NCBI RefSeq assembly: GCF_013328205.1
Contig: NZ_JABULH010000001.1
Span: forward strand, 62,001 to 126,000
Length of the DNA: 64,000 nt
Direction: 5' to 3'
Origin: Sphingomonas hominis
GTDB lineage: Bacteria; Pseudomonadota; Alphaproteobacteria; Sphingomonadales; Sphingomonadaceae
The notes under the pieces are model-generated. The model was not told where the DNA came from. It saw only the letters and a list, made by a program, of their open reading frames with translations, and searched no databases. This document shows positions 1 through 8,919 of the stretch, piece after piece. Both the position numbers and the translations under genes were made by a program. Position 1 is the first letter of the stretch, and the number at the start of each line of letters is the position of its first letter.

Positions 1-354
1 CCGTCGCCGCGGCTGGGCTGAGCCGAACGTCAGCGGCGTTACAAGTCAGCGACGCTTGATGATCGTGGCGACGCGCCAAGTCGCAAAGCTATCCCTCGCA
101 CCGGAGCGACGGCAAAGCCGCCGCCGTGACGTCGGACGGGATCGGCTCTCGCCGACCCGCCGGCCGGTTCGTGCGCCGCGCTGTGCGCGACGGCCCGCGA
201 GCGGGCCTGCGCACGAACACAACGGGCCGGTCGCCTTTCGGCAACCGGCCCGCGCCCCCGGTACGCTACGCGAGGGAACTCGATACGCTACGCGAGTAAG
301 GGAGGGCGGCGCGGGGCGAACCGCTGAAGGTTCATCGCCGCGCCGGCCAAAAGG
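1..354. other. gene-free stretch at left edge
   Basis: No convincing coding region is seen here. The stretch holds a terminator-like hairpin at 223-252 and a 13-base direct repeat, TACGCTACGCGAG, at 262-274 and again at 284-296. The short open frames on both strands look like chance frames in GC-rich DNA. The neighbour to the left lies outside the window. Confidence 0.5.
223..252 (-). terminator. hairpin downstream of the glycine-zipper gene
   Basis: A perfect 9-base stem (CGGGCCGGT with ACCGGCCCG) encloses a 12-base loop. It lies about 100 bases past the stop of the minus-strand gene at 355-699. On the minus strand the following bases are only mildly T-rich, so termination is plausible but not certain. 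Confidence 0.45.
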
Positions 355-699
355 TTAGCGGCAGTAACGCGGGTTGTTCGACTTCTCGATCGCGTTACCG
401 GCAACCGCGCCGCCGACGCCGCCGAGCACCGTGCCGAGCGTCCGGTCGCCGCGGCTGTCGATCGTGCGGCCGAGCAGGCCCCCCGCGATCGCGCCGACGA
501 TGGTGCCGGTCGTGCCACCCGAGCAGCGACGGTTGTAATTGTAGCGGCGGCGATCGTCGCGACGATCATAGTCGCGGTAGCCGTCACGGTAGTGGCGCTC
601 GTACCGGCTGCCGTAGCGTTGTGCATCCGCGGCCACAGGGGCGAGCGCGGCGGTGCCCATCGCGAGGGCGGAAACGGCCAGGGTCAGGTTCTTGAACAC
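355..699 (-). CDS. glycine-zipper 2TM domain envelope protein
   Basis: A 114-residue protein starting at GTG 699, with GGGAGA upstream. Residues 1-26 look like a signal peptide ending near ADAQR. A Tyr/Arg/Asp-rich stretch follows (about 27-58), then a glycine-zipper region (about 62-105) with GGLLGRTIDSRGDRT and GGVGGAVAGN. Proteins of this type are small envelope proteins whose glycine zippers pack in or against a membrane; no enzymatic role is known. The zipper is very like that of the protein at 16248-16550, so the two are paralogues. The family assignment is firm; the function is unknown. Confidence 0.85.
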   Translation of the reverse strand: MFKNLTLAVSALAMGTAALAPVAADAQRYGSRYERHYRDGYRDYDRRDDRRRYNYNRRCSGGTTGTIVGAIAGGLLGRTIDSRGDRTLGTVLGGVGGAVAGNAIEKSNNPRYCR

Positions 700-871
700 G
701 GTACGGTCTCCCGTTCTTCTGTGATTGTGCCGGCGGGATCGTCCCGTCGTTGAGATGCTTATGGGCGATTTGCATTGAGCCGTGCCTGAATGCGCTCGTT
801 ATCGTTCGTTCATGCTGGTCGGCGGGGCGGCGCGGGTATCGACGCGCCCGACACACCTCTAAGACGGCTGG

Positions 872-1825
872 GTGAAATGGCCCTTGTCGATCCTGCTGAT
901 CCTTGTCCTCGTACCCGACTGGACCGGGATCGATCGCCTGCCGCTCTTGTCACCCGATACGACCGTCCACGCCGCCGCCTACGTGCCGAAAGGCGGCTGG
1001 CCGCGGCGCATCGGTGCGCTGACCCCGATCGGTGCGATGCGGTTGCGTGCCGCCGATCCCGCGTTCGGCGGCTTTTCCGCCTTATCGGTACGTGGCGGAG
1101 CGGCGACGTTGTTGAGCGACGGCGGCAATTACGTGCGCCTCGCCATTCGCGGCAACCGGCTGACCACGCTTGCCGCTGGATCGCTGCCGCAGGGGCCGGG
1201 TACGGGGTGGGCGAAGGAGAGCCGCGATACCGAGTCGCTGGCGGTCGATCCGCGCAGCGGGCATGCCTGGGTCGGGTATGAGCGCGCCAATGCGATCTGG
1301 CGCTATTCGGCGGATCTGCGACGCGCCGAGGGGCACGTTGCGCCGGCGGCGATGCGACGCTGGCCGATGAACGGCGGTGCCGAGTCGCTGGCAAGATTGA
1401 ACGACGGCCGCTTCGTCGTAATCGCGGAGCAGGCGCGCGCCGGGTCGGCGCGTCAGGCATTGATCTTCAGCGGCGATCCGACCGCGAGTGCCACGAAGGT
1501 CGCGCGCTTCCGCTACCAACCGCCGCGCGGATTCAGCCCGAGCGACGCGGCAGTGTTGCCGAACGGCGACCTGCTGGTGCTCAATCGCCGTTTCAGTAAG
1601 TTCCGTTTCTACGCCGCATTGGTTCGTGTGCCGGCAAGCAGCTTGCGCGCGGATGCCACGGTGGGCGGAACGGTGATTGCCGCGTGGGGACCGCCGCTGG
1701 TCGGCGAGAATTGCGAGGGGCTGGCGGTCACGCAGGAGAAAGGCGCGACGATGGTCTGGATCGTGACCGACAACGATCTCGCCTGGTACCGCCCGACGCT
1801 GCTGGTCAAGTTCCGGTTGAACTGA
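872..1825 (+). CDS. esterase-like activity of phytase family protein
   Basis: A 317-residue protein. The start is GTG at 872, giving an N-terminal hydrophobic stretch (WPLSILLILVLVP, about residues 3-15) that is probably a signal or anchor. The body has repeating short beta-type segments such as FGGFSALSVRG, DTESLAVDPRSG and NCEGLAVTQEKG, typical of the phytase-like esterase family that folds as a propeller. Catalysis and substrate are not established for this family, and a periplasmic location is inferred from the N-terminus. The gene stands alone, with rpmB convergent downstream. Confidence 0.75.
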   Translation: MKWPLSILLILVLVPDWTGIDRLPLLSPDTTVHAAAYVPKGGWPRRIGALTPIGAMRLRAADPAFGGFSALSVRGGAATLLSDGGNYVRLAIRGNRLTTLAAGSLPQGPGTGWAKESRDTESLAVDPRSGHAWVGYERANAIWRYSADLRRAEGHVAPAAMRRWPMNGGAESLARLNDGRFVVIAEQARAGSARQALIFSGDPTASATKVARFRYQPPRGFSPSDAAVLPNGDLLVLNRRFSKFRFYAALVRVPASSLRADATVGGTVIAAWGPPLVGENCEGLAVTQEKGATMVWIVTDNDLAWYRPTLLVKFRLN

Positions 1826-1893
1826 CACCCAACGCGAAGCGGCCCGCCACCTCAGAGAATGGCAGGCCGTTCAACGCGCAAACGTGTCGAGCG

Positions 1894-2193
1894 TCAGGCG
1901 GCGGCAGGTTCCGCAGCGCGCTTCTTGACGACTTCGCGCTTGAGGCGACGTGCCTTCAGCGACAGCTTCTCGTCGTTGGTCTTGACCAGCCAGTTGTCGA
2001 GCCCGCCGTTGTGCTCAACCGAGCGCAAGCCGTTGGTCGACACGCGCAGCCGCACCGAGCGGTCGAGCGAATCGGACAAGAGGGTGACGTTCTGCAGGTT
2101 GGGCAGGAACGTGCGCTTGGTCTTGTTGTTGGCGTGGGAAACGTTGTTACCCACCTGCCGGCCCTTGCCGGTCAGCTCGCAGATGCGCGACAT
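1894..2193 (-). CDS. rpmB: 50S ribosomal protein L28
   Basis: A 99-residue protein of the large ribosomal subunit. The N-terminus [11 protein letters not shown] and the [12 protein letters not shown] segment are hallmarks of L28. The C-terminus is Lys/Arg-rich with the Ala/Glu/Pro-rich tail common in alphaproteobacteria. Upstream in-frame codons exist to 2370, but the conserved L28 N-terminus fixes the start at ATG 2193. A small membrane-protein gene is divergent at 2342. Confidence 0.97.
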   Translation of the reverse strand: MSRICELTGKGRQVGNNVSHANNKTKRTFLPNLQNVTLLSDSLDRSVRLRVSTNGLRSVEHNGGLDNWLVKTNDEKLSLKARRLKREVVKKRAAEPAAA

Positions 2194-2341
2194 GGTTGTG
2201 ATCCTGAAATACGGTTGCCCGGAAAGCCGGTGCCGATAGTGGTGAACGGCGAGCACGTCAAGTCGCCAGCCTCGCTTGGTCGCTGCAACAAGCCGCCGCC
2301 TGCGGCGTTGGTTGCGCAGCCGAAATGGGGAGAATGTAGTG

Positions 2342-2575
2342 ATGCGCGCTTTTCTGGTGATGCTGGGCATCGTGGCGCTGCTGGTGCTGGCCGCATTGCT
2401 GACCGGTTTCCTCCGCTTCGATCAAACGCAGACCGCGCAACTGCCGCGGCTGGAAGGCGGGCAGGCGCCGAAGTTCAACGCCGATGTCGCCGACATCTCG
2501 GTCGGCACCGAGAATAAGACAGTCGCGGTGCCGCAGGTGCGCGTGCAGAAGCCGGGTGAGCCCGCCGCGCAGTAG
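2342..2575 (+). CDS. small conserved membrane protein, function unknown
   Basis: A 77-residue protein starting at ATG 2342, preceded by GGGGAGA with suitable spacing; longer in-frame versions lack this support. Residues about 3-25 form one hydrophobic helix ([20 protein letters not shown]), followed by a polar tail rich in Gln, Pro and Val. It is probably an inner-membrane protein with one anchor. No family is recognised. It lies 46 bases before tadA on the same strand, so the two may be co-transcribed. Confidence 0.7.
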   Translation: MRAFLVMLGIVALLVLAALLTGFLRFDQTQTAQLPRLEGGQAPKFNADVADISVGTENKTVAVPQVRVQKPGEPAAQ

Positions 2576-2621
2576 TCGCTGCGCCATTTGCGCACCTAGC
2601 GATTGCGGCTAGGCCGCGCGG

Positions 2622-3071
2622 ATGTTTCCGCTGCCTCAACCGATGCGCATCGCGTTGGACGCCGCACGCGATGCGGCGCTGGCGGGCGAGGTGCCGGTCG
2701 GCGCGGTGGTGGTGCGCGCCGGCGCGGTGATCGCAGTGGCAGCGAATGCGCCGCGCGCGCTGCGCGATCCGACGGCGCATGCCGAGATACTGGCGATCCG
2801 CGCGGCGGCGCAGGTATTGCAGGCCGATCGGCTGGGTAATTGCGACTTGTGGGTGACGCTGGAGCCGTGCGCGATGTGCGCGGGTGCGATCGCGCATGCG
2901 CGGCTTGCGCGGCTGTTCTACGGCGCAGCCGACGCCAAGGGTGGCGCGGTCGAGCACGGTGTGCGTTTCTTCGGGCAGCCGACGTGCCATCACCGGCCGG
3001 AGGTGTTCGGCGGCATCGGCGAGCGCGAGGCGTCGGCGCTGCTGCGCGACTTCTTCGCCGCGCGGCGGTGA
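2622..3071 (+). CDS. tadA: tRNA-specific adenosine deaminase
   Basis: A 149-residue enzyme that deaminates adenosine 34 of tRNA-Arg(ACG) to inosine in the cytoplasm. The zinc and proton-shuttle motif HAE is at residues 53-55, and PCAMC supplies zinc cysteines at about 83 and 86. The length is normal for the family. The start is ATG 2622; an internal Met at residue 8 is also possible. It is followed by a long repeat-filled gap, so it is probably the last gene of its transcript. Confidence 0.93.
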   Translation: MFPLPQPMRIALDAARDAALAGEVPVGAVVVRAGAVIAVAANAPRALRDPTAHAEILAIRAAAQVLQADRLGNCDLWVTLEPCAMCAGAIAHARLARLFYGAADAKGGAVEHGVRFFGQPTCHHRPEVFGGIGEREASALLRDFFAARR

Positions 3072-3166
3072 CAGAAGGCGGCGCCACAATGCGAGTCGTT
3101 CAGCCGGTAATCTGGCGCTGTCTGGTGGTGGTTGCTTGATATCTCGAGCGGGCCGCTGGCGCCGAG

Positions 3167-3196
3167 CGGAAGATCACACGAAGGTCACACCAATGA
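3167..3196. repeat. AAGGTCAC direct-repeat element, copy 1
   Basis: The bases GCGGAAGATCACACG are followed by AAGGTCACACCAATGA. This variant has one mismatch in the first AAGGTCAC. The two octamers start 11 bases apart, about one helical turn. Confidence 0.6.
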
Positions 3197-3264
3197 CGAG
3201 GGTGGAGAGCGGGGCAGTTCGGCAGTTGCGTTAGCCTTCAAGCCGGGCGAGCAGGCGTCCGAGA

Positions 3265-3296
3265 GCGGAAGGTCACGCGAAGGTCACACCAACGAA
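3265..3296. repeat. AAGGTCAC direct-repeat element, copy 2
   Basis: The best copy: GCGGAAGGTCACGCG runs directly into AAGGTCACACCAACGAA. Both octamers are perfect and 11 bases apart. Confidence 0.65.
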
Positions 3297-3391
3297 CAGG
3301 CGGTTCAGGGTTGTCGAGCGGCACGTCATGCGGGTTGGTCGTCCCGGCTTCGGCTTCGCGCTCGGCGGGTAGGAGCATTCACGTTGGCCGA

Positions 3392-3412
3392 GATGCGAAA
3401 GGTCACGCTGGT
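3392..3412. repeat. AAGGTCAC element, partial copy 3
   Basis: Only the left half is present (GATGCGAAAGGTCACGCTGG); the second octamer is missing. Confidence 0.45.
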
Positions 3413-3449
3413 GCATTTTTCCGGCTCCTTTGGTGCGCATCCTTTCGTT

Positions 3450-3531
3450 GCCTCGGACTTGATCCCGGGTCACACGTCGTGGGCAAAGTAGGAGAAGGCA
3501 GCGGAATCCCGGATCAAGTCCGGAATGACGG
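3450..3531. repeat. dispersed inverted repeat, locus 1
   Basis: The left arm contains CGGACTTGATCCCGGGTCAC. The right arm contains ATCCCGGATCAAGTCCGGAA followed by TGACG. The two arms are inverted copies separated by a variable centre with GGAGAAGGCAGCGG. Confidence 0.7.
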
Positions 3532-3663
3532 CGAGTGGGGTTGGTTGGAACTGCTGTGAGGTTGCCCTTGGCGCGCAGTGGCGGAGCGGCGCGTGATGGC
3601 GGTTGGTCTTCACGTTTTGGGTGTCCGGCGTCTCGCGGCTAAGCAATCTGCGGTCGGTCCGAG

Positions 3664-3697
3664 ATGCGGAAGGTCACGCTAAGGTCACACCAACGAG
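3664..3697. repeat. AAGGTCAC direct-repeat element, copy 4
   Basis: ATGCGGAAGGTCACGCT is followed by AAGGTCACACCAACGAG. Both octamers are intact with an 11-base period. It matches copy 2 at nearly every base apart from its first few bases. Confidence 0.65.
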
Positions 3698-3837
3698 CGC
3701 GGTTGCGTGTGTTGGCAGAGCGCCGTGCATTGGGGTTGATTGCCTTACCGCCTGCGTCGTGTTGGTGGGGGCGGAGCGATTTGCGACCGGGCTGATGATT
3801 GCAAACTCACGGTGGAGCGCCTCGCGATCATCTTCGT

Positions 3838-3920
3838 CGCCCCGGACTTGATCCGGGGTCCCGCTTTTTGAGCGAGGTAGGAGAAGGCAGCGGGATCCCG
3901 GATCAAGTCCGGGATGACAG
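3838..3920. repeat. dispersed inverted repeat, locus 2
   Basis: The left arm is CCCCGGACTTGATCCGGGGT, the right arm is ATCCCGGATCAAGTCCGGGA followed by TGAC. It lies between convergent genes, about 270 bases past the stop of the OmpA-type gene. It shares the GGAGAAGGCAGCGG centre with locus 1, so the two may derive from each other. Confidence 0.75.
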
Positions 3921-4186
3921 TTAGGCGAAGTCGGTGATGACCATTCTGATGTGCGCTGATGCGGGAGGCTCTGTTCCGCGCAATGTCGCACTCTCCCTCG
4001 GGGTGCGATGGAGTGTTGCAGGTTGGCGGCGGGTGTGCGGGGTGAATGGTCGCAGGAGCCGCGACGTGCGCGCAACGAACGGTGCAGGCCAGCGGACGTG
4101 ATGCAGGCTCGCAAATGAGAAGGAGCGGCGTGGCTGGTGCCATGCCGCTCCGTTATGCCTGATGGCCGCTGTAGGACAGCGCTGCG

Positions 4187-4870
4187 TCAGCGCGGGGGCA
4201 GGTCGTTCTGCGAGATGGGGACGACCTTGATCTCGACGCGGCGGTTGGCGGCGCGGCCTTGCTCGGTTTCGTTCGACTCGATCGGCTGCGTCTCGCCGTA
4301 GCCCTTGGTGGCGATGCGCGCGGCCTGAACGCCGTGGCCCGACAGGTAATCGGCGACGGACACCGCGCGGCGCTCCGACAAATCCTGGTTGTAGGCGTCG
4401 CTGCCGGTCGAATCGGTGTGGCCGTAGACGTCGATATAGGTCTGCGGATAGTCGGCGAGCACCGAGGCGACCTTGTCGAGCGTCGAGCGGAACTGCGGCT
4501 GCACGTTGGCCGAATTGTACGCGAAGTTGATGCCCGAGGGGATGTTGAGCAGCAGGTCGTCGCCCTGGCGCACGACCTCGACGTCGGTGCCCGCGGTGCG
4601 CGCGCGCATCTCGCGCTCCTGCTTGTCCATGTACGCGCCGATGCCGGCGCCCGCGATGCCGCCGATACCTGCGCCCAAGATTTTCTCGGTCCGGTCGCGA
4701 CGTCCGCCGACCAGGTCGCCGAGCAGGTAACCGCCGAGCGCGCCGCCGATGCCGCCGATCGCGGTCTTGCTGATGCGGCGCTCGCCGGTTTCCGGATCGG
4801 TGGTGCAGGCGGCGGTGGTGACGAGCGACAGCGTCGCCGCGGCGGCGAGGAACTTGGACGGCAGCTTCAT
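4187..4870 (-). CDS. OmpA family lipoprotein with glycine zipper
   Basis: A 227-residue protein starting at ATG 4870. A lipoprotein signal ends in the lipobox TTAAC, with Cys about residue 22. A glycine-zipper region follows at about 37-80 (IGGIGGALGGYLLGDLVGG and GIGGIAGAGIGAYMD). The C-terminal OmpA peptidoglycan-binding domain is at about 113-220, with YGHTDSTGSDAYNQDLSERR and GYGETQPI. It resembles the YiaD-type lipoproteins that tie the outer membrane to the cell wall. The gene is monocistronic and is followed by the repeat-filled gap. Confidence 0.9.
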   Translation of the reverse strand: MKLPSKFLAAAATLSLVTTAACTTDPETGERRISKTAIGGIGGALGGYLLGDLVGGRRDRTEKILGAGIGGIAGAGIGAYMDKQEREMRARTAGTDVEVVRQGDDLLLNIPSGINFAYNSANVQPQFRSTLDKVASVLADYPQTYIDVYGHTDSTGSDAYNQDLSERRAVSVADYLSGHGVQAARIATKGYGETQPIESNETEQGRAANRRVEIKVVPISQNDLPPR

Positions 4871-5054
4871 TCTTCTCCCTTTCACACAAACCATTCGCCC
4901 GAAACGGGACGATGCCGGTGATTGTTCCGGTTGTGCACTGATACCGCCGGGCTGAACGCCGGCTGACGAAACGGGCAGGCGCGGGCCGTCGATCGCGCGG
5001 CCAAGAGAAAGCGGATTGTTCGCGACGCCGTTTGCCCCCAATGGTGCCGCAGCC

Positions 5055-6350
5055 ATGTTACCGCCGTTCCCCTGGTTCGACGTCCTGATCATTCTCGCGC
5101 TGGTCGCGCTGAATGGCGTCTTCGCGATGAGCGAGCTCGCGATCGTGTCCGCGCGCAAGGCGCGGCTGGAAGCGATGGCGCGCAGCGGCCGGCGCGGCGC
5201 GGCGGCGGCGATCAAGCTGGCGTCCGATCCCGGCAAGTTCCTGTCCACGGTGCAGATCGGCATCACGCTGATCGGCATCCTGGCGGGTGCCTATTCGGGC
5301 GCGAGCCTGGGCACGCCGACCGCGGCGCGGCTGGAGCTGCTGGGCCTGTCGCATCACACCGCCGAGACGGTCGGCTTCGCGCTGGTGATCGGGCTGACCA
5401 CCTATGCGTCGCTGATCATCGGCGAATTGGTGCCCAAGCAATTCGCACTGCGCGCGCCCGAGGCGATCGCAAGCGTCGTCGCGCTGCCGATGACCTATAT
5501 CGCGGTCGCGACCAAGCCGCTCGGCTGGGTGCTCGACCAGAGCAGCGCGCTGATCTTCAAGCTGTTGCGGCTGAACCGCGAGAACGAGGATCAGGTGACG
5601 GCCGAGGAGCTGCACATGATGGTCGCCGAGGCGAGCAAGTCGGGCGTGATCGAGGAGCATGAACGCTCGATCATCTCGGGCGTGGTGCGGCTCGCCGACC
5701 GGCCGGTGCGCGAGGTGATGACGCCGCGCACCGAGGTCGACTGGATCGACGCCAAGCTGGACGATGCGGCGATCCGCGCGCGATTGCTCGAATCGTCGCA
5801 CAGCCGGTTGCCGGTGGGTGAAGGCTCGATCGACGCGGTGATCGGCGTGGTGCAGGCGCGCGACGTCGCGGCGGCGCTGTTCCGCGGTGAGACGCTCGAC
5901 CTGGCGACGCTGGTGCGCAAGGCGCCGGTGGTGGTGGATCAGATCGACGCGATGGACGCGCTCGACGCGCTGCGCCGGGCCGACGTACCGATGGCGCTGA
6001 TCCATGACGAATACGGTCACTTCGAGGGGATCGTGACGCCGACCGACCTGCTGGCGGCGATCGCGGGCGAGTTCGCGTCGGATGCCGACCCGGACGAGGC
6101 ACCCAATGTGGTCGAGCGCGACGACGGATCGCTGCTGGTCGCGGGCACGATGGCGGCGGATGCACTGGCCGAGCGGTTGGGGATCGAGCTGCCCGACGAC
6201 CGCGATTATGCCACGGTCGCAGGCCTCGCGCTCGCTGCATTCCGCAAGCTGCCGGGCGAGGGCGAGCATTTCGAGGAACAGGGCTGGCGCTTCGAGGTCG
6301 TCGACCTCGATGGCCGGCGCATCGACAAATTGCTGGTAAGCGAGGCCTGA
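5055..6350 (+). CDS. hemolysin-family CNNM/CBS-domain transporter-like protein
   Basis: An integral membrane protein of 431 residues from ATG 5055. An in-frame TTG at 5016 would add 13 residues, but the segment [20 protein letters not shown] looks like the family N-terminus. Domain order is a DUF21/CNNM transmembrane region (about 1-190, including [14 protein letters not shown]), two CBS repeats (about 205-330, including [15 protein letters not shown]), and a C-terminal CorC/HlyC domain (about 345-430). The family includes proteins implicated in Mg2+/Co2+ export; the 'hemolysin' name is historical. The formaldehyde operon follows 31 bases later. Confidence 0.9.
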   Translation: MLPPFPWFDVLIILALVALNGVFAMSELAIVSARKARLEAMARSGRRGAAAAIKLASDPGKFLSTVQIGITLIGILAGAYSGASLGTPTAARLELLGLSHHTAETVGFALVIGLTTYASLIIGELVPKQFALRAPEAIASVVALPMTYIAVATKPLGWVLDQSSALIFKLLRLNRENEDQVTAEELHMMVAEASKSGVIEEHERSIISGVVRLADRPVREVMTPRTEVDWIDAKLDDAAIRARLLESSHSRLPVGEGSIDAVIGVVQARDVAAALFRGETLDLATLVRKAPVVVDQIDAMDALDALRRADVPMALIHDEYGHFEGIVTPTDLLAAIAGEFASDADPDEAPNVVERDDGSLLVAGTMAADALAERLGIELPDDRDYATVAGLALAAFRKLPGEGEHFEEQGWRFEVVDLDGRRIDKLLVSEA

Positions 6351-6381
6351 GGCTGCGCTGCCCGAGATTGAAGGAATGCCC

Positions 6382-7494
6382 ATGAAAACCCGTGCAGCCG
6401 TCGCGTTCGAGGCGAAGAAGCCGCTGGAGATCGTCGAGCTCGACCTCGAAGGGCCGAAGGCCGGCGAGGTGCTGGTCGAGATCATGGCGACGGGCATCTG
6501 CCACACCGACGCTTACACGCTCGACGGGCTGGACAGCGAGGGGCTGTTCCCGAGCGTGCTGGGGCATGAGGGTGCCGGCATCGTGCGCGAGGTTGGCGCG
6601 GGGGTGACTAGCGTCGCGGTCGGCGACCACGTGATCCCGCTCTACACGCCCGAATGCCGCCAGTGTAAGTCGTGCCTATCGGGCAAGACCAACCTGTGCA
6701 CCGCGATCCGTGCGACGCAAGGGAAAGGCTTGATGCCCGACGGGACGACGCGGTTCAGCTACAAGGGGCAGCCGATCTTCCATTACATGGGCTGCTCGAC
6801 CTTCTCGAACTTCACCGTGCTGCCCGAGATCGCGGTTGCCAAGATCCGCCCCGACGCGCCGTTCGACACCAGCTGCTACGTCGGGTGCGGGGTGACCACG
6901 GGCGTCGGCGCGGTGGTCAACACCGCCAAGGTGCAGCCGGGCGAGAATATCGTCGTGTTCGGGCTGGGCGGAATCGGGCTGAACGTCATCCAGGGTGCGA
7001 AACTGGCGGGTGCGTCGCGGATCATCGGCGTCGACATCAACCCCGACCGCGAGGAATGGGGTCGCCGGTTCGGCATGACGCACTTCCTCAATTCCCGCGG
7101 CCTGTCGCGCGAGGATACGATCGCCAAGCTCCTGGAGCTGACCGATGGCGGCGCGGACTACACCTTTGACGCGACCGGCAACACCGAGGTGATGCGCACC
7201 GCGCTGGAGGCGTGCCACCGCGGCTGGGGCACGTCGATCATCATCGGCGTGGCGGAAGCGGGCAAGGAGATCAGCACGCGCCCGTTCCAGCTCGTCACCG
7301 GACGCAACTGGCGTGGCACCGCGTTCGGCGGCGCGCGCGGGCGCACAGACACGCCGAAGATCGTCGACTGGTACATGAACGGGTTGATCGAGATCGACCC
7401 GATGATCACGCACCGGCTGACGCTGGACGAGATCAACAAGGGCTTCGACCTGATGCACGCGGGCGAATCGATCCGCAGCGTGGTGATCTACTAA
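6382..7494 (+). CDS. frmA: S-(hydroxymethyl)glutathione dehydrogenase / class III alcohol dehydrogenase
   Basis: A 370-residue zinc-dependent NAD enzyme that oxidises the glutathione-formaldehyde adduct to S-formylglutathione. Catalytic zinc ligands are in GICHTDA (Cys about 40) and GHEGAG (His about 62). The structural zinc site is [15 protein letters not shown] (about 92-106). The Rossmann motif is [11 protein letters not shown] 6382 is chosen over ATG 6376 because AAGGA touches the earlier codon but is six bases from this one. It heads an operon with a VOC protein and S-formylglutathione hydrolase. Confidence 0.95.
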   Translation: MKTRAAVAFEAKKPLEIVELDLEGPKAGEVLVEIMATGICHTDAYTLDGLDSEGLFPSVLGHEGAGIVREVGAGVTSVAVGDHVIPLYTPECRQCKSCLSGKTNLCTAIRATQGKGLMPDGTTRFSYKGQPIFHYMGCSTFSNFTVLPEIAVAKIRPDAPFDTSCYVGCGVTTGVGAVVNTAKVQPGENIVVFGLGGIGLNVIQGAKLAGASRIIGVDINPDREEWGRRFGMTHFLNSRGLSREDTIAKLLELTDGGADYTFDATGNTEVMRTALEACHRGWGTSIIIGVAEAGKEISTRPFQLVTGRNWRGTAFGGARGRTDTPKIVDWYMNGLIEIDPMITHRLTLDEINKGFDLMHAGESIRSVVIY

Positions 7495-7532
7495 CGCCGC
7501 CGATCCGAGCGGTTATATAAGGGAGAGTGACG

Positions 7533-7937
7533 ATGTTCAGCCACATGATGGTCGGGTCGAACGACCTGGATCGCGCCAAGAAGTTCTACGATCACCTGTT
7601 CGCGTCGATCGGCGGCAAGCCCGGGTTCCAGGACCCGAAGGGCCGGCTGATCTACAGCCACAACGGCAGCCTGTTCCTGGTGACCAAGCCGATCGACGGC
7701 GAGGCGGCGACGCACGGCAACGGCAGCACGATCGGCTTCGCGGTCAACGGTCCCGAACAGGCCGATGCGTGGCACAAGGCGGGTGTCGAGGCGGGCGGCA
7801 CCGCGATCGAGGACGCGCCGGGCGTGCGCAGCGGCAGTGGCATGAGCCTGTACCTCGCCTATTTGCGCGATCCCGACGGCAACAAGCTGTGCGCGCTGCA
7901 CCGGATGCCGGCGGCCCAGACGCCCGCCGCGGCGTGA
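7533..7937 (+). CDS. VOC family (glyoxalase-fold) protein
   Basis: A 134-residue protein with the two beta-alpha-beta-beta-beta modules of the vicinal-oxygen-chelate fold. Seen are HMMVGSNDLDRAKKFYDHLF at the N-terminus and YLAYLRDPDGNKLCALHR near the C-terminus. ATG 7533 follows GGGAGAG; a GTG two codons earlier is less likely. The position between the two glutathione-dependent formaldehyde enzymes suggests action on a glutathione adduct or a related aldehyde, but that is inference. Its stop overlaps the GTG start of the next gene. Confidence 0.88.
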   Translation: MFSHMMVGSNDLDRAKKFYDHLFASIGGKPGFQDPKGRLIYSHNGSLFLVTKPIDGEAATHGNGSTIGFAVNGPEQADAWHKAGVEAGGTAIEDAPGVRSGSGMSLYLAYLRDPDGNKLCALHRMPAAQTPAAA

Positions 7938-8791
7938 GCGAGGGCGCGGCAGCCGTGGCGGGGCTGGAGACGGTCTCGACCGCCAAGTCGCACGGCGGGG
8001 TGCAGGGCGTGTACCGCCACGCCTCCGCCGCGACGGGCACGGACATGACCTTCTCGGTCTTCGTGCCCGAGCACGCGGCCGGCGAGCGGCTGCCGGTGCT
8101 CTGGTATCTGTCGGGGCTGACCTGCACCCACGCTAACGTCACCGACAAGGGCGAGTTTCGCGCTGCCTGCGCCGAGCACCGCGTGATCTTCGTCGCGCCC
8201 GACACCAGCCCGCGCGGGGACGGCGTGCCCGACGAGGACAGGTGGGATTTCGCGCAGAGCGCGGGCTTCTACGTTGATGCGACCGAGGCGCCGTGGTCCG
8301 CCAACTACCGCATGTGGAGCTACGTGACCGAGGAGCTGCCCGCGCTTGTTGCGTCGGCGTTTCCGGTCGACATGGCGCGGCAGGGGATCACCGGTCACTC
8401 GATGGGCGGGCACGGCGCGCTGACGGTCGGGCTGACCCATCCCGATCGCTTCCGCTCGGTCTCCGCCTTCGCACCGATCGTCGCGCCGACACAGGTGCCG
8501 TGGGGCAGGGCGCTCGACCGCTACCTGGGCGACGATGTTGCGGCGAAGCGGCGGCACGACGCGGTGGCGCTGATTGAGGACGGCGCGCGGGTGCGCGAGT
8601 TGCTGGTCGATCAGGGTGAGGCGGACAATTTCCTGGTCGAGCAATTGCGCCCCGAACTGCTGGCGCGCGCGTGCGCCGACGCAGGCATCGCGCTCGAGCT
8701 CAGGATGCAGCAAGGGTACGATCACAGCTATCTGTTCGTGTCGACCTTCATGGCCGATCATGTCGCCTGGCACGCGGCACGGCTGGGGTAG
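7934..8791 (+). CDS. fghA: S-formylglutathione hydrolase
   Basis: A 285-residue serine hydrolase that releases formate and glutathione from S-formylglutathione. The esterase-D motifs are present: YLSGLTCTHANV near residue 60, the nucleophile elbow GHSMGGHGA near 155, and GYDHSYLFVSTFM near the C-terminus with the catalytic His. The start is GTG 7934, overlapping the VOC stop (GTGA). A longer frame exists upstream, but it runs inside the VOC gene and has no family sequence. It completes the formaldehyde detoxification pathway. Confidence 0.93.
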   Translation: MSEGAAAVAGLETVSTAKSHGGVQGVYRHASAATGTDMTFSVFVPEHAAGERLPVLWYLSGLTCTHANVTDKGEFRAACAEHRVIFVAPDTSPRGDGVPDEDRWDFAQSAGFYVDATEAPWSANYRMWSYVTEELPALVASAFPVDMARQGITGHSMGGHGALTVGLTHPDRFRSVSAFAPIVAPTQVPWGRALDRYLGDDVAAKRRHDAVALIEDGARVRELLVDQGEADNFLVEQLRPELLARACADAGIALELRMQQGYDHSYLFVSTFMADHVAWHAARLG

Positions 8792-8919
8792 CGGTCGGCA
8801 TCGGCTGAGGCGCCGACGAGGATCGCGGCCGTGTTCGCGCGGCAACGGTGGTGGCCGAACCATGCGTCGGTGTGCCTGCGTGACTTGACGTAACGGCGGC
8901 GCGCGGGCCAGAGGCGCGC

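Larger units (their letters stand above)
3072..4186. other. 1.1 kb repeat-filled gene-free region
   Basis: No supported gene lies between the convergent genes tadA and the OmpA-type lipoprotein. The region contains four copies or part-copies of an AAGGTCAC direct-repeat element (3167-3196, 3265-3296, 3392-3412, 3664-3697) and two copies of the dispersed CCCGGACTTGATCCGGG inverted repeat (3450-3531, 3838-3920). Open frames here have atypical composition and no recognisable domains. The stretches preceding the AAGGTCAC copies resemble each other loosely, as if a larger unit had been duplicated and decayed. Confidence 0.7.

Noticed and set aside
262-296. 13-base direct repeat TACGCTACGCGAG as an attachment site
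   Set aside because: Copies lie only 22 bases apart, with no integrase or tRNA nearby; more likely a local duplication.
3165-3700. Possible CRISPR array
   Set aside because: Spacing between copies is irregular (about 98, 127 and 272 bases), copies are partly truncated, and no cas genes are present.
5058-6630. Minus-strand open frames opposite the CBS-domain gene
   Set aside because: Antisense to a well-recognised membrane protein; His/Arg-rich shadow sequence without domains.
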